A DNA stretch of 64,000 bases from Lihuaxuella thermophila (lineage in GTDB: Bacteria > Bacillota > Bacilli > Thermoactinomycetales > Thermoactinomycetaceae): assembly GCF_900110165.1 (NCBI RefSeq), contig NZ_FOCQ01000002.1:290501-354500 (forward strand), read 5' to 3'. Positions 34,421 through 42,959 of the stretch are shown in pieces; position 1 is the stretch's first letter; every line of letters begins with the position of its first letter. Below the pieces are notes generated by a model. It was not told the origin of the DNA and made no database searches. It was given only the letters and a program-made list of their open reading frames with translations. The position numbers and the translations under genes were made by a program.

Positions 34421-35794
34421 TTATCCTACCCATTGTTTCACTTTGGGAATCCTTCTGATGACCAAAAAGTCCAACAAAAGTGCAATGATCAGAGAGACTC
34501 CGACGAGCGGGAACAACACACCAAGAGCCATAATAATGATTGCTGCCCATTTCGTCATTTTAAAGTTTTTCGGCAGAGTGGGAGCACCTAATTTCCCTTG
34601 GGGTCTCCGTTTCCACCACATGATGACTCCGGTGATCGCAATGGCCACGATTCCGAGACATACGATCAACCCTGCAAGTTGATTTGCAAGGCCAAATTGG
34701 GTTCCTTTGTGAAGGGTGATGCCAGTGGAGATGATTTTGGCCACTGGACCATAATCGTCAAACCGGAAATCATCCAGCACTTTTCCACTGTATTGATCCA
34801 GGTGTAACGTGGCCTCATCCTCGGATTTGTCGGGAAATACAGATATGGTGTAGACTCCCTTTGGATCCTCCGGGAAGTAAACAGTGTAGCCGGGATGAAC
34901 ATGACGAGCATTGGCAATCGCCACCACTTTGTCGATGGAAACGGGAGAAACTTTCGCTTCCTCCGATTGTGGAACAGGCCGTTGTTCGGCTGCCCACGGC
35001 ACATCGGCCACATCCCTGGAAGGAATGGTCGACTCCGGTTTTTCTCCTCCCCAAACTGCAGCGGGATATCCGATGCCGGCATTCGTAGCCAATTTTTGCA
35101 CCTGCTCCCCCCAAAATCCGGACCAAGGAAGACCTGTCATGATCAAAAAAGCGATCCCCAACGACAGCCAAAAGGCCGGAACCGCATGAAGATCCCGCCA
35201 AAAGATTCGTTTTCCTCCATTCAATCGGGGGAGAAGGGTGCCGAAAACGCGGTTACGGTCCCGAGGCCACCAAAGATAGATCCCCGTGGTCAGAAGAATC
35301 ATGGCCCAACAAGCCGCCAGTTCTACCAGCCGGTCCCCCCATGTCCCGGCCATTAATTCTCCATGCACTTGTTCTATCTGATCCATGAATCGGTCGTTGT
35401 CGTTTAGCTCCCCAATGATCGTTCCGTTATACGGATTGACAAAGACTGTCAGGGACCGACCGCCATCCAGAATTCCCACTTCGGATGATCGGTTCGCTTC
35501 CGCATGAGGTCGATATCGGGTAATTTGAGCATTCGGATAGGCTTTTTTGACCTGTTCGATCTGTACGGACGGTGCCAATTCCTTTCCTTCCGCTTGAACC
35601 TGGTACAGATCCTTGTACATCCAGGATTCGATCTGGGGCTTAAAAAGATAGATGCCGCCGGTGATCGCCAGCATGACCAAAAACGGAGCGAAGATTATCC
35701 CTGCATAAAAATGCCAGCGCCAAATGGCTTGGTAGAGTTCTTGTGAATGATTCTGACGAATGTTTTCTTTGAGTTGAGTTTGACTGACTGCCAT
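34421..35794 (-). CDS. PepSY-associated membrane protein
   Basis: A 457-residue membrane protein of the PepSY_TM (PiuB/DUF2149-like) family. AAAGGAG lies seven bases before ATG 35794. Helix 1 (FYAGIIFAPFLVMLAITGGI) is followed by a PepSY domain near residues 60-120, a second helix pair around AACWAMILLTTGIYLWWP, a large outer region with a second PepSY (VVAIANARHVHPGYTVYFPE), and C-terminal helices AGLIVCLGIVAIAITGVIMW and IIIMALGVLFPLVGVSLI. Conserved His residues in the helices suggest heme or metal/iron-siderophore reduction, as proposed for the family. A small His-rich lipoprotein gene precedes it. Confidence 0.85.
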   Translation of the reverse strand: MAVSQTQLKENIRQNHSQELYQAIWRWHFYAGIIFAPFLVMLAITGGIYLFKPQIESWMYKDLYQVQAEGKELAPSVQIEQVKKAYPNAQITRYRPHAEANRSSEVGILDGGRSLTVFVNPYNGTIIGELNDNDRFMDQIEQVHGELMAGTWGDRLVELAACWAMILLTTGIYLWWPRDRNRVFGTLLPRLNGGKRIFWRDLHAVPAFWLSLGIAFLIMTGLPWSGFWGEQVQKLATNAGIGYPAAVWGGEKPESTIPSRDVADVPWAAEQRPVPQSEEAKVSPVSIDKVVAIANARHVHPGYTVYFPEDPKGVYTISVFPDKSEDEATLHLDQYSGKVLDDFRFDDYGPVAKIISTGITLHKGTQFGLANQLAGLIVCLGIVAIAITGVIMWWKRRPQGKLGAPTLPKNFKMTKWAAIIIMALGVLFPLVGVSLIIALLLDFLVIRRIPKVKQWVG

Positions 35795-35811
35795 CTCCTC
35801 ACTCCTTTACA

Positions 35812-35935
35812 TTAATGATTTTCATGGTTTTTATGATTTTCGTGGTGATCGTCGTTGGAACTCGATGAACATGCCGTTCCCGACAAAAGCAAGGCGACAA
35901 GCAACATCATGATGCATCGTCTTTTTTTTCAACAT
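35812..35935 (-). pseudogene. small His-rich lipoprotein, frameshifted in an A8 run
   Basis: ATG 35935 follows AGGAGGG at six bases and starts a product MLKKK, but the lipoprotein frame (MMLLVALLLSGTACSSSSND and a tail HHENHKNHENH) is one base out. With seven instead of eight A in the run at about 35922-35929 the product would be MLKKRRCIMMLLVALLLSG..., a normal lipoprotein signal. The His-rich tail suggests metal binding, fitting the PepSY neighbour 18 bp downstream, probably in one operon. Sequencing error or phase variation are both possible. Confidence 0.55.
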
Positions 35936-36443
35936 GAAGCGCCCTCCTGTTCAAGAGAATGGAAACTTCAGGATTTGATTCAATTGGTCATGCAGCTGTC
36001 GCTGATAGAAGAATGTGAGTGAAGAGAACCTCTGAAGCCCATACCCGGCAACTACACACAGAACGCAGATTCATCCAAATAAATGGATCATCAGGACAAT
36101 GAAGCGCCAAATACAATACGCGAAAGATTTGTATGTAAGTATAGAACCTAACAGAAGAGAAACCATGACTCCAAAGGGCTATCATTGATGTCAAAATCAT
36201 GAATAACAGGATGAAGTAAAAGGAAGAGAGTCCGCCTTTCTTTTATGATAAAAAATTCACACCTTTCCACGATTTACCGATTGGCTTAATATAGTTATTG
36301 ATACAACGAAGCGGATGATGATAAGTTATTTGAGAAACTTGATGGCTAGCTATATGCATCGATGTGTCATCATCCTTTTATTTGCCGTATGGGTGCGTCA
36401 AATATAAACATGAATATTTCCATTCTTCGTCAGGGGGGTCTTC
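35936..36443. other. intergenic between the lipoprotein and the SgrR-like remnant
   Basis: No supported gene. A 70-codon leftward ORF (35988-36200) is hydrophobic but has no ribosome site. Confidence 0.4.
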
Positions 36444-37077
36444 ATGAACATGATCGAGCGTTATTTTGACTTACGTCAGATATACCCGGATGTGAAGGAG
36501 AATGTCCCTTTTCCCGTGAGGGTCGCAGAGCTCGCTGAGATCTTATGTTGTTCGCCGCGTAATGTAAAACACTTGTTAAAAAAAATGGAGACAGCCGGTT
36601 TCATCAAATGGGAGCCGGGAAAAGGCAGAGGAAACCGATCCAAACTGACATTTACACTCCCTCTTGGAACGGTGGTCATCTATCACTTTAAAGACTTGCT
36701 GAATAAGGGGAAGGTGGATCAGGGGATTCAATTCATTCATAGAAAGGGAGTCCCGGAGAACATACGAAAGATGTGCTTCAATCATTTGCAGTCTCAGTAC
36801 AGGTCAGCTGCAAGCGATACAAAAAAACAGCAGGATCTATCAAAAAAACTATTCCAAACATTTCCTGTCATGCGTCACCTTGTTAGGCAAATCCATGATA
36901 CCTCGCCTTGGTTTATTTCCACCCGCCCGGCAAAAGCATCTTCTTTCATTTGGCCGAATCATGGCAATCAAACCGACTTATAGGTCAAAATGGTTCTTGC
37001 AAGGTATCTCATGAGGACAAATTTACAAATGAATCAAATAAAGACATGGCCCTTCTTGAGCCATGTCTCAGACTTTA
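36444..37077 (+). pseudogene. SgrR/YbbR-type regulator, truncated and frameshifted
   Basis: The first 140 residues are the N-terminal HTH of SgrR-like regulators: VRVAELAEILCCSPRNVKHL, LKKMETAGFIKWEPGKGRGN, RSKLTF. Such proteins normally run to about 580 residues, with an oligopeptide-binding domain behind the HTH. Here the frame breaks near 36900 after HLVRQIHDT; the continuation (ALVYFHPPGKSIFFHLAESW) is in the next frame, one base short, and ends at 37077, where homology also stops. So the gene has both a frameshift and a large 3' deletion. AGGGGGGTC precedes the ATG. Confidence 0.75.
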
Positions 37078-37118
37078 GAAAAACCACTTCTGAAAATCGG
37101 TTCAGAATTGGTTTTTCT
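37077..37118. terminator. 18-bp inverted repeat, bidirectional terminator
   Basis: AGAAAAACCA-C-TTCTGAA pairs with TTCAGAA-T-TGGTTTTTCT with one mismatch and a six-base loop. A second hairpin, GACATGGC/GCCATGTC, lies just left at 37043-37068. Confidence 0.65.
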
Positions 37119-37191
37119 ACAGTCTAAGGGCATCCATTGCCCTATATATCTCATATTTTCACCCTAGCTAAATGGGCATATAGAGAATCGG

Positions 37192-37707
37192 TTAATCACT
37201 CTTGTTTTTTTCCCTTAAAAGCCTTCTTTTTTGTCTTCTTCTGGAACGCCACCTTTTTTCTATTTCCTTAAACTTGTCTTCTATTACTCCCTTTTCCAGT
37301 AAATCAAAAAACATAGAATATATTAATGCCAGGACAAGACCACCCTTTAATGAAATGGATAACTCATCAATGTAGTCATCTATAAAATAAATATATCCTA
37401 GTATAAGAAAAAATGACGCAACTGTTTCTATAGGTCGATTGATCTTCTCATAGATTTTTTGATTGCATAATTTAACTAAAACCAGTTCAATGGCTAGTGC
37501 TATAGGAAATAGAGGAGCTAAGATAAATACCATAGCTACAGCGTAAAAATAGTAAGCCTCAGTGGATGTAATGACAATATCCAAAAAATCAATATAGCTT
37601 ATACCCCAGATCAAAACGAAGTTTGGTAGAGCAATAGCTACTAGTATGAGACTTATTAACAAGAGCATAAATAAACCAACAACTGCATAGTCAGATAATT
37701 TCCTCAT
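37192..37707 (-). CDS. YrvL-like four-helix membrane protein
   Basis: A 171-residue membrane protein. ATG 37707 is seven bases after AGAGAGG. Four hydrophobic helices (VGLFMLLLISLILVAIALPN, FYAVAMVFILAPLFPIALAI, TVASFFLILGYIYFIDDYID, GLVLALIYSMFFDLL) are followed by a very basic tail (RRRQKRRLLREK). The plan matches YrvL, a regulator of the SigO/RsoA system in B. subtilis, but the match is by layout rather than by a unique motif. It follows a secreted-protein gene on the same strand, from which it is separated by a terminator; an immunity function would also fit. Confidence 0.5.
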   Translation of the reverse strand: MRKLSDYAVVGLFMLLLISLILVAIALPNFVLIWGISYIDFLDIVITSTEAYYFYAVAMVFILAPLFPIALAIELVLVKLCNQKIYEKINRPIETVASFFLILGYIYFIDDYIDELSISLKGGLVLALIYSMFFDLLEKGVIEDKFKEIEKRWRSRRRQKRRLLREKNKSD

Positions 37708-37728
37708 AGGCATACCTCTCTCAGAAAG

Positions 37729-37755
37729 AAAGAGTCTCCTAAGAGACTCTTTTTT
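37729..37755. terminator. bidirectional terminator
   Basis: AGAGTCTC pairs with GAGACTCT around a four-base loop; T-rich on both strands. Confidence 0.75.
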
Positions 37756-37831
37756 ATAGCCAACGATTAATAACAAAACGAATCAGCGTGACAGGTAGAA
37801 GGAAAAGCATTTACCGTTTAACAAGCGTTTT

Positions 37832-38350
37832 TTATATCAACCAAAAAATAACCTCAACTAACATCTCTGCATCTTTTTTAGGGACACCCGCTTTTACCAA
37901 GGCATTTATAACGGCGGATTTTGTACCACTTTCTATTTTTTCAAGTGCTCTCCCTATTTTGCTAGAATATTTTCTCATCAAGGCCGCATTTTTAGGGCTT
38001 AACGGCTTTAGGAGTACGCTTAACTGCGCTCCACCTTTTTTGCATACCCATCCAATAAACCGCAAGGCCTTTACAGTGTGCCCAATAGGACCTCTGTCTC
38101 CTTGAATGTTATTGCGTTCTTCCGGGGTCATTTGGCTTAAAGAACTTTGTATCAAAACCTCTATATCTTGTTTAGCGGACTCATCCCCAATAACTCCATC
38201 GTCCCCTGTTTCAATCTGGGCTAAAATGACGGGTTTAATCGGAGCTTCAGAAGTGCTTGTGCTTGCATAAGCTGAATAGGAGCCTAAACCTAGACCAAAA
38301 GTACTGATAGCAAGAGTAGTTGCAACAGTTTTTTGTAATTTGGGAGTCAT
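37832..38350 (-). CDS. secreted protein of unknown function
   Basis: A 172-residue protein with a clear signal peptide (MTPKLQKTVATTLAISTFGL..., cleaved near AYAST). ATG 38350 is nine bases after AAAGGGG. The mature part has an acidic linker (IETGDDGVIGDESAKQDIEV) and a helical, basic C-terminal half with one Cys and hydrophobic end (DAEMLVEVIFWLI). This resembles precursors of secreted antimicrobial proteins in general form, and the neighbouring four-helix membrane protein could give immunity, but no family is recognised. Confidence 0.55.
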   Translation of the reverse strand: MTPKLQKTVATTLAISTFGLGLGSYSAYASTSTSEAPIKPVILAQIETGDDGVIGDESAKQDIEVLIQSSLSQMTPEERNNIQGDRGPIGHTVKALRFIGWVCKKGGAQLSVLLKPLSPKNAALMRKYSSKIGRALEKIESGTKSAVINALVKAGVPKKDAEMLVEVIFWLI

Positions 38351-38520
38351 CAAACTTTACCCCTTTCACTGGTATAGTTTTGAATTCACTCTAATAAATA
38401 TAATTTGAGGATTTTTATATCAGGGATGTATTAGTATGCGTGACTTTTCTAGTTCATTCCGTGAAAATACTACTTTAGTTGTCTTACTTGACTTTTTGTC
38501 CAATATCCTGTCCCTTCGGT

Positions 38521-38799
38521 TCAACAAGCTAGCACTCTCTCTGTATCGACCTTCCCTTTAAAATTGCCTTCTCGCAAGGTGGCTATCGTCACATTTTTCG
38601 TTGAATCCCTTTGCTTTTCAACCATTTTGTTGTAGGGCATACTGTTTCTTCAATTTCTCAAGCATGTAATGGATTGAACTGGTTTAGAGAATTTTATTCC
38701 ATGATCATTCACTTGAGCTACAGATATGTTTGGAAAAGAAAGGATGGTTGTTAACATCGCCGTCGATAAAGCTCCTGCCAACCACTTGCCATTTTTCAC
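38521..38799 (-). pseudogene. immune inhibitor A (M6 metalloprotease) fragment
   Basis: From GTG 38799 the frame reads KNGKWLAGALSTAMLTTILS, a signal peptide, then DHGIKFSKPVQS and a stop. The next frame continues EKLKKQYALQQNG, and a third gives NVTIATLREGNFKGKVDTER followed by VLA, which is the segment that in InhA-type proteases precedes the LLVEFPDY strand. The catalytic domain (HExxH) is absent. Two or more frameshifts plus the missing 3' two-thirds show a decayed gene. Confidence 0.55.
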
Positions 38800-39359
38800 T
38801 GAACAGTCTCATTTTCCCTTAAATGTAAGTTATTGATTTCGTGACTGTAAGACAATTTTTTGTAATACTCTTGAATGTTATAACCTCCATTCTGAAAGTC
38901 GTTTTAAGTGGAGCTAACTCTTATTATAGATTGTTAAACATAGAATAAAATTGTAAAATTGCAATTTTTATTTCCTCTTTTATAGTGGTTTGTAATTGCT
39001 CGATTCGAGATTCGTTACTGGATAAACACTGGTTCTGTCTGTTGAAATGAACGGTCTTGCTTTCTGTTTAGTCCATGAGTGTTTTATCGCAATCTGATTA
39101 CATCTGATTTCCCGTTGAACGATCTTCCATTTTCCCATTAACAAAAATGAATGATGAGTATTCTCAGCACCTTTTGTTCAGTAATGTTCAGCGGAAAAAA
39201 CATGATGTGGACATCCCTTGTTCACCGATCCAAACACGTTCTTCTATCGTTCCGAAATCATCTTGTTGCCATGAAACCGAGATTATAATATAGATGGAGG
39301 AATCTTTTCCGATAGGCTGTTTTTGTTTGATCAGATCAAATAAGGAGAAATGAAAATTT
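38800..39359. other. long AT-rich intergenic region before the kinase gene
   Basis: No gene recognised. A TATAAT at 39284-39289 is the best candidate -10 for the Ser/Thr kinase, without a good -35. Confidence 0.45.
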
Positions 39360-40805
39360 ATGGAAGGCAGGCTGATTGCGAAGAGATATGAGATTATCGA
39401 ACGGATTGGCGGCGGGGGAATGGCTGTTGTATATAAGGCGATGGATCAGGTCTTGGATCGTTATGTCGCAGTAAAAGTATTACACGATGTTCTCCATCAT
39501 GAAGAAGGAATTCTCCGTTTTATTCGAGAGGCTAAGAATGCCGGTAGATTGTCTCATCCCAACATTGTGAGTGTGTATGATGCGGGCCGGGAAGGGGAAA
39601 TACATTACATCATTATGGAGTATATGGAAGGGAATTCGCTGAAGGAATGGATGGAAAAGAAAGGTCCGCTTTCCCCGGAGGAGTCGATCACCATCGCGAT
39701 GCAGATCTGTGACGGATTGGCTCATGCTCACAAGAATGGAATTATTCATCGTGATATTAAACCTCATAATATTCTGTGTGCTCCTGATGGACAATTTAAA
39801 ATTACTGACTTCGGTATTTCCTTTTTTTCAAAAGCTACACAGATTACCGAAACGGGCATGGTGATGGGTTCTGTCCATTACTTCTCTCCGGAGCAGGCTT
39901 CCGGAGCAAAAGTGGATCATCGGTCAGATTTGTACTCATTGGGAGTCGTTCTTTATGAGATGGTAACCGGACAAGTTCCGTTTGACGCTGACAGCTTTCT
40001 ATCGATTGTATTAAAACATGTGCAAGCCCCCGTACCCAATCCGCAACAAATAAACCCTGAGGTTCCCGGCCAACTCTGTAGGATCATCTTTAAGGCGATG
40101 CATAAGGACCCGAACCATCGCTTCCATACCGCCGGCGAGATGAAACAAGCCCTGCAGCAGGCTCTTAACCAAAAAACTCATCCAAGGAATGCCATTTTGG
40201 CAACTTCAGCTGAACAAGTAGACGATTTACATTTGCCAAGGAAGAAAAAGGCCTGGAAACAACGGGTGATAATGGCTGCAATTTTTGTCACCTTCGTCTC
40301 CTTTGCTGTTTTGATCCAGGTAAATGAAAATGATTCAACTGCCAATCGCCCGCCCGCCAGCCAAAAGAAACCGGTTGAAGCCCAGACGGCAGAGGCTTTG
40401 ACAAATTCCTCCCCAAAGAGGACGGAACTAAATGGAACCTACCGTTGGTGGAGGGAGATTCCGGACTCTAAACAAAGAGACCGGGTTTTTCGTCACTTCC
40501 GGGCTGACGGAACCGATGGAGAGTATGACGTACAATTGGAAGTTGGAAACCTTTCTGCTTCCCAATTCTATTACAATATTTATGTTGTTGATCGTTTCAG
40601 TTCACGCCTGATTTTAAAGGGGAAAAGCGTTCCATACCGTAAAGTTCCGGAAAAAAATTTTGTGTTAACCCGATTTCATGTTTCCATTCCGGAGGTTTTG
40701 CTGCCTGGCAAGGGAATTGTGAAGATTGAAATTTATTCGTCTAAAGATCGAAGTGATGCGGTAGAATTCCTTCTGCAACAATGGGGACATCCCCCGAAAA
40801 AATGA
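39360..40805 (+). CDS. membrane Ser/Thr protein kinase, PrkC-like
   Basis: A 481-residue eukaryotic-type kinase. Gly loop IGGGGMAVVY near residue 16, Lys39 in VAVKVL, catalytic loop HRDIKPHN near 132, DFG in KITDFGIS, activation segment ending GSVHYFSPEQAS, and DLYSLGVVLYEMVTG. After a charged linker one membrane helix (VIMAAIFVTFVSFAVLIQV, about 302-320) leads to an outer domain of about 150 residues that is not made of PASTA repeats but of one beta-rich unit (RTELNGTYRWWREIPD). The sensor input therefore differs from PrkC. It signals by phosphorylating Ser/Thr on cytoplasmic partners. No phosphatase gene is adjacent. AAGGAG is 12 bases upstream. Confidence 0.85.
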   Translation: MEGRLIAKRYEIIERIGGGGMAVVYKAMDQVLDRYVAVKVLHDVLHHEEGILRFIREAKNAGRLSHPNIVSVYDAGREGEIHYIIMEYMEGNSLKEWMEKKGPLSPEESITIAMQICDGLAHAHKNGIIHRDIKPHNILCAPDGQFKITDFGISFFSKATQITETGMVMGSVHYFSPEQASGAKVDHRSDLYSLGVVLYEMVTGQVPFDADSFLSIVLKHVQAPVPNPQQINPEVPGQLCRIIFKAMHKDPNHRFHTAGEMKQALQQALNQKTHPRNAILATSAEQVDDLHLPRKKKAWKQRVIMAAIFVTFVSFAVLIQVNENDSTANRPPASQKKPVEAQTAEALTNSSPKRTELNGTYRWWREIPDSKQRDRVFRHFRADGTDGEYDVQLEVGNLSASQFYYNIYVVDRFSSRLILKGKSVPYRKVPEKNFVLTRFHVSIPEVLLPGKGIVKIEIYSSKDRSDAVEFLLQQWGHPPKK

Positions 40806-40933
40806 GCACAGGTATCAAATTCTCCGGCTCATTCTTTGAACAAACCTTTTATGGGGAGATGAGGGATATCCACCGCAGTCGAATCAAACCAGGTTTTAGA
40901 GAAACTGCTATAATTGCGGAGATATCCCTCTTT

Positions 40934-42196
40934 CTAATTCAGCTGATCAATCAATATGGAAGCTTGTTCATATTTTCCGGTCTGATAATATATTTTAGCT
41001 TTTTTTATGATCAGGTGATGATTTTCTCTGTTTGATGTACCTTCTTTCGCACAGGAGAGAGACCGATCATAATAATTCAGGGATAAGGTAAAGTTTTTTC
41101 GCTGAAACTCAATGTCCCCCATTAACTCATAGGCCCTTCTAAGAATTTCGGTTTCCCCTTGATTTTCTGCAAAAATAGCTTCACATTCTTTAGCGGCAGC
41201 TTCAAAATCCCCATGATAAAAATGAGTCTGAGCCAACTTCATCATCGTGTTCCGTTTCAATCGCAGATATCCCATTTGTTGATAAAGATGAATCGCTCGT
41301 TTGAAATACATCACGGACGGATCATAGTTCTGGTTACGTAAAAACAGGATTCCTAAATTCGTATAGGTTCCGGCCTCATTTTCTTGATCATTGGTCAATT
41401 TAAATGCATAAACCGCCTTTTCAAAAGCATCGATGGATTCTTGAAAACGATTCAACTCCATATAACAGACACCTAAAGCCATATAAATGCGTCCCGCTTT
41501 GAAGTAGGAATCCGTGGTTTCATTTAACTTCATGGCTTCAGTTAAAAAATAAACCGCAGAAACATGCTCCCCTAATTTCCCGTGAACCATCCCCAGATTG
41601 ATGAGCAGAGAAATTTGAACCGGTCCGGTGATCTGTTCAGATATTAACAGCCGGTAAGCCTTTTGCAAAACTTGCAGGGACATTTCATCTTGATCCATCT
41701 TTGAATACACTTTGCCCAATGAAACGAGAGACCGCACCAGTATTTCATTTGGGTAAATCATCTCTAAACAGGAAACACTCTCCGAATAATAGGACACTGC
41801 CTTGGAAAAATCATGTTTTTTCTCGTGAATCTTGCCCTGTATCCACCGTAATATTCCCTTCTGTGCAGGATCAAGATCATCCGGACTCTGAAACCATGAG
41901 CGTTCCAAAAACTTCGCTGCTTTTTCATATTCGCCCCGTTCAACATGATTTTCAGCCTGTTTGATCGCTTTTTGTACTTGAATAGGAAGAAAGTCTCTGT
42001 CCAGAGGAGGATCAGATAGTTTTTCAACACTTGTATTCAATCTCCTTGCAAGCTTCACTAAGAGGTTATAAGAAGGTTCCACCTGTCCCTGTTCGATTTG
42101 GCTTAAGTAACTGCGAGATACAATTCCTTCGGCCAGTTGGGACTGAGTTAGTCCTGCTTCCGATCTTAGTTTGCGAATTTTGTACCCAATCCTCAT
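40934..42196 (-). CDS. HTH-TPR regulator (Rap/PlcR/NprR-like architecture)
   Basis: A 420-residue protein. ATG 42196 is eight bases after GAGG; an upstream in-frame start gives an unlikely extension. Residues 1-65 form an XRE HTH (IGYKIRKLRSEAGLTQSQLA, SRSYLSQIEQGQVEPSY). The rest is a chain of TPR-like helical repeats, for example YFKAGRIYMALGVCYMELNR and AGTYTNLGILFLRNQNYD. This is the plan of peptide-sensing regulators such as NprR and PlcR; no cognate short signal peptide gene was found directly downstream. It is convergent with the Ser/Thr kinase and divergent from the beta-helix AAA gene. Confidence 0.8.
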   Translation of the reverse strand: MRIGYKIRKLRSEAGLTQSQLAEGIVSRSYLSQIEQGQVEPSYNLLVKLARRLNTSVEKLSDPPLDRDFLPIQVQKAIKQAENHVERGEYEKAAKFLERSWFQSPDDLDPAQKGILRWIQGKIHEKKHDFSKAVSYYSESVSCLEMIYPNEILVRSLVSLGKVYSKMDQDEMSLQVLQKAYRLLISEQITGPVQISLLINLGMVHGKLGEHVSAVYFLTEAMKLNETTDSYFKAGRIYMALGVCYMELNRFQESIDAFEKAVYAFKLTNDQENEAGTYTNLGILFLRNQNYDPSVMYFKRAIHLYQQMGYLRLKRNTMMKLAQTHFYHGDFEAAAKECEAIFAENQGETEILRRAYELMGDIEFQRKNFTLSLNYYDRSLSCAKEGTSNRENHHLIIKKAKIYYQTGKYEQASILIDQLN

Positions 42197-42959
42197 TGCA
42201 TCATTCCTCGCTCCCAAACAAAAAGGGTGCTCTTTTTGATTGTTTGCCAACATGAGCCCTACTCCTTAACGAGAATGGCAAACTGCATGAAATAGAACGC
42301 TCTGCGCGTGGTTGCGGTCAGATCGGGTAAGCTGGGTGACGGGTGTCCATCCTCTTTCTTCATTCAATGTTATCATTATTTTCAAATCAAAAAACAACAA
42401 AAAACTTCTATATAAAAAGGATAAAAAGGGGTTTAGAAAAATTTTCTATAAACGGCCCTGTTTGCGTTGTTTTGGCAAAGAGGTTCCACTAGTATGGTAT
42501 TGTGTAAACAAAAACACACTGGATTTCGTAGTATATACATCGATCCAACCACTCACCAGGTTTTTCGTTGTAACTCTTGAATAAATAAAAATAGGGAGAT
42601 GTTCTTCCCGGCCGTTTTTCCTTAAGGAAAGGAGTTAGTAAAGAGGAATTCGATCACCATTCAGTTCTTCAATCAATTGAATAAAAATTGATATAATTAA
42701 AAAAGGGAATACGGGTAAAAATTTAAATATTCCAACCTGTTTAGTTGATAAAAAAATTGCTTTAGCGAGTTTTCTGTTCACGGAAAGCCGTTGATTATGA
42801 TCTGATTCGACTCATGTACAATGGTTGACCCTGAATGGATCGTAATACAGGGATGCAAGAGATGAGATGAGTTCTGACTATTCGGATCGGTTTATCCCAA
42901 CAAATGGACAACTTTTTCCGTAAAATTTGATTTACTAACCGGGAGGCTGCAAAAGTGAG
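42197..42959. other. 764-bp region between divergent regulator and beta-helix AAA genes
   Basis: No gene recognised. AT-rich with an extended -10 (TGATATAAT, ending 42697) about 260 bp before the beta-helix gene, and a GTGT/ACAC small dyad near 42502-42522. A long leader or a short peptide gene cannot be excluded. Confidence 0.4.

Noticed and set aside
35988..36200. 70-codon hydrophobic minus ORF
   Set aside because: No ribosome site and no recognisable family; may be a decayed membrane gene, but support is too thin.
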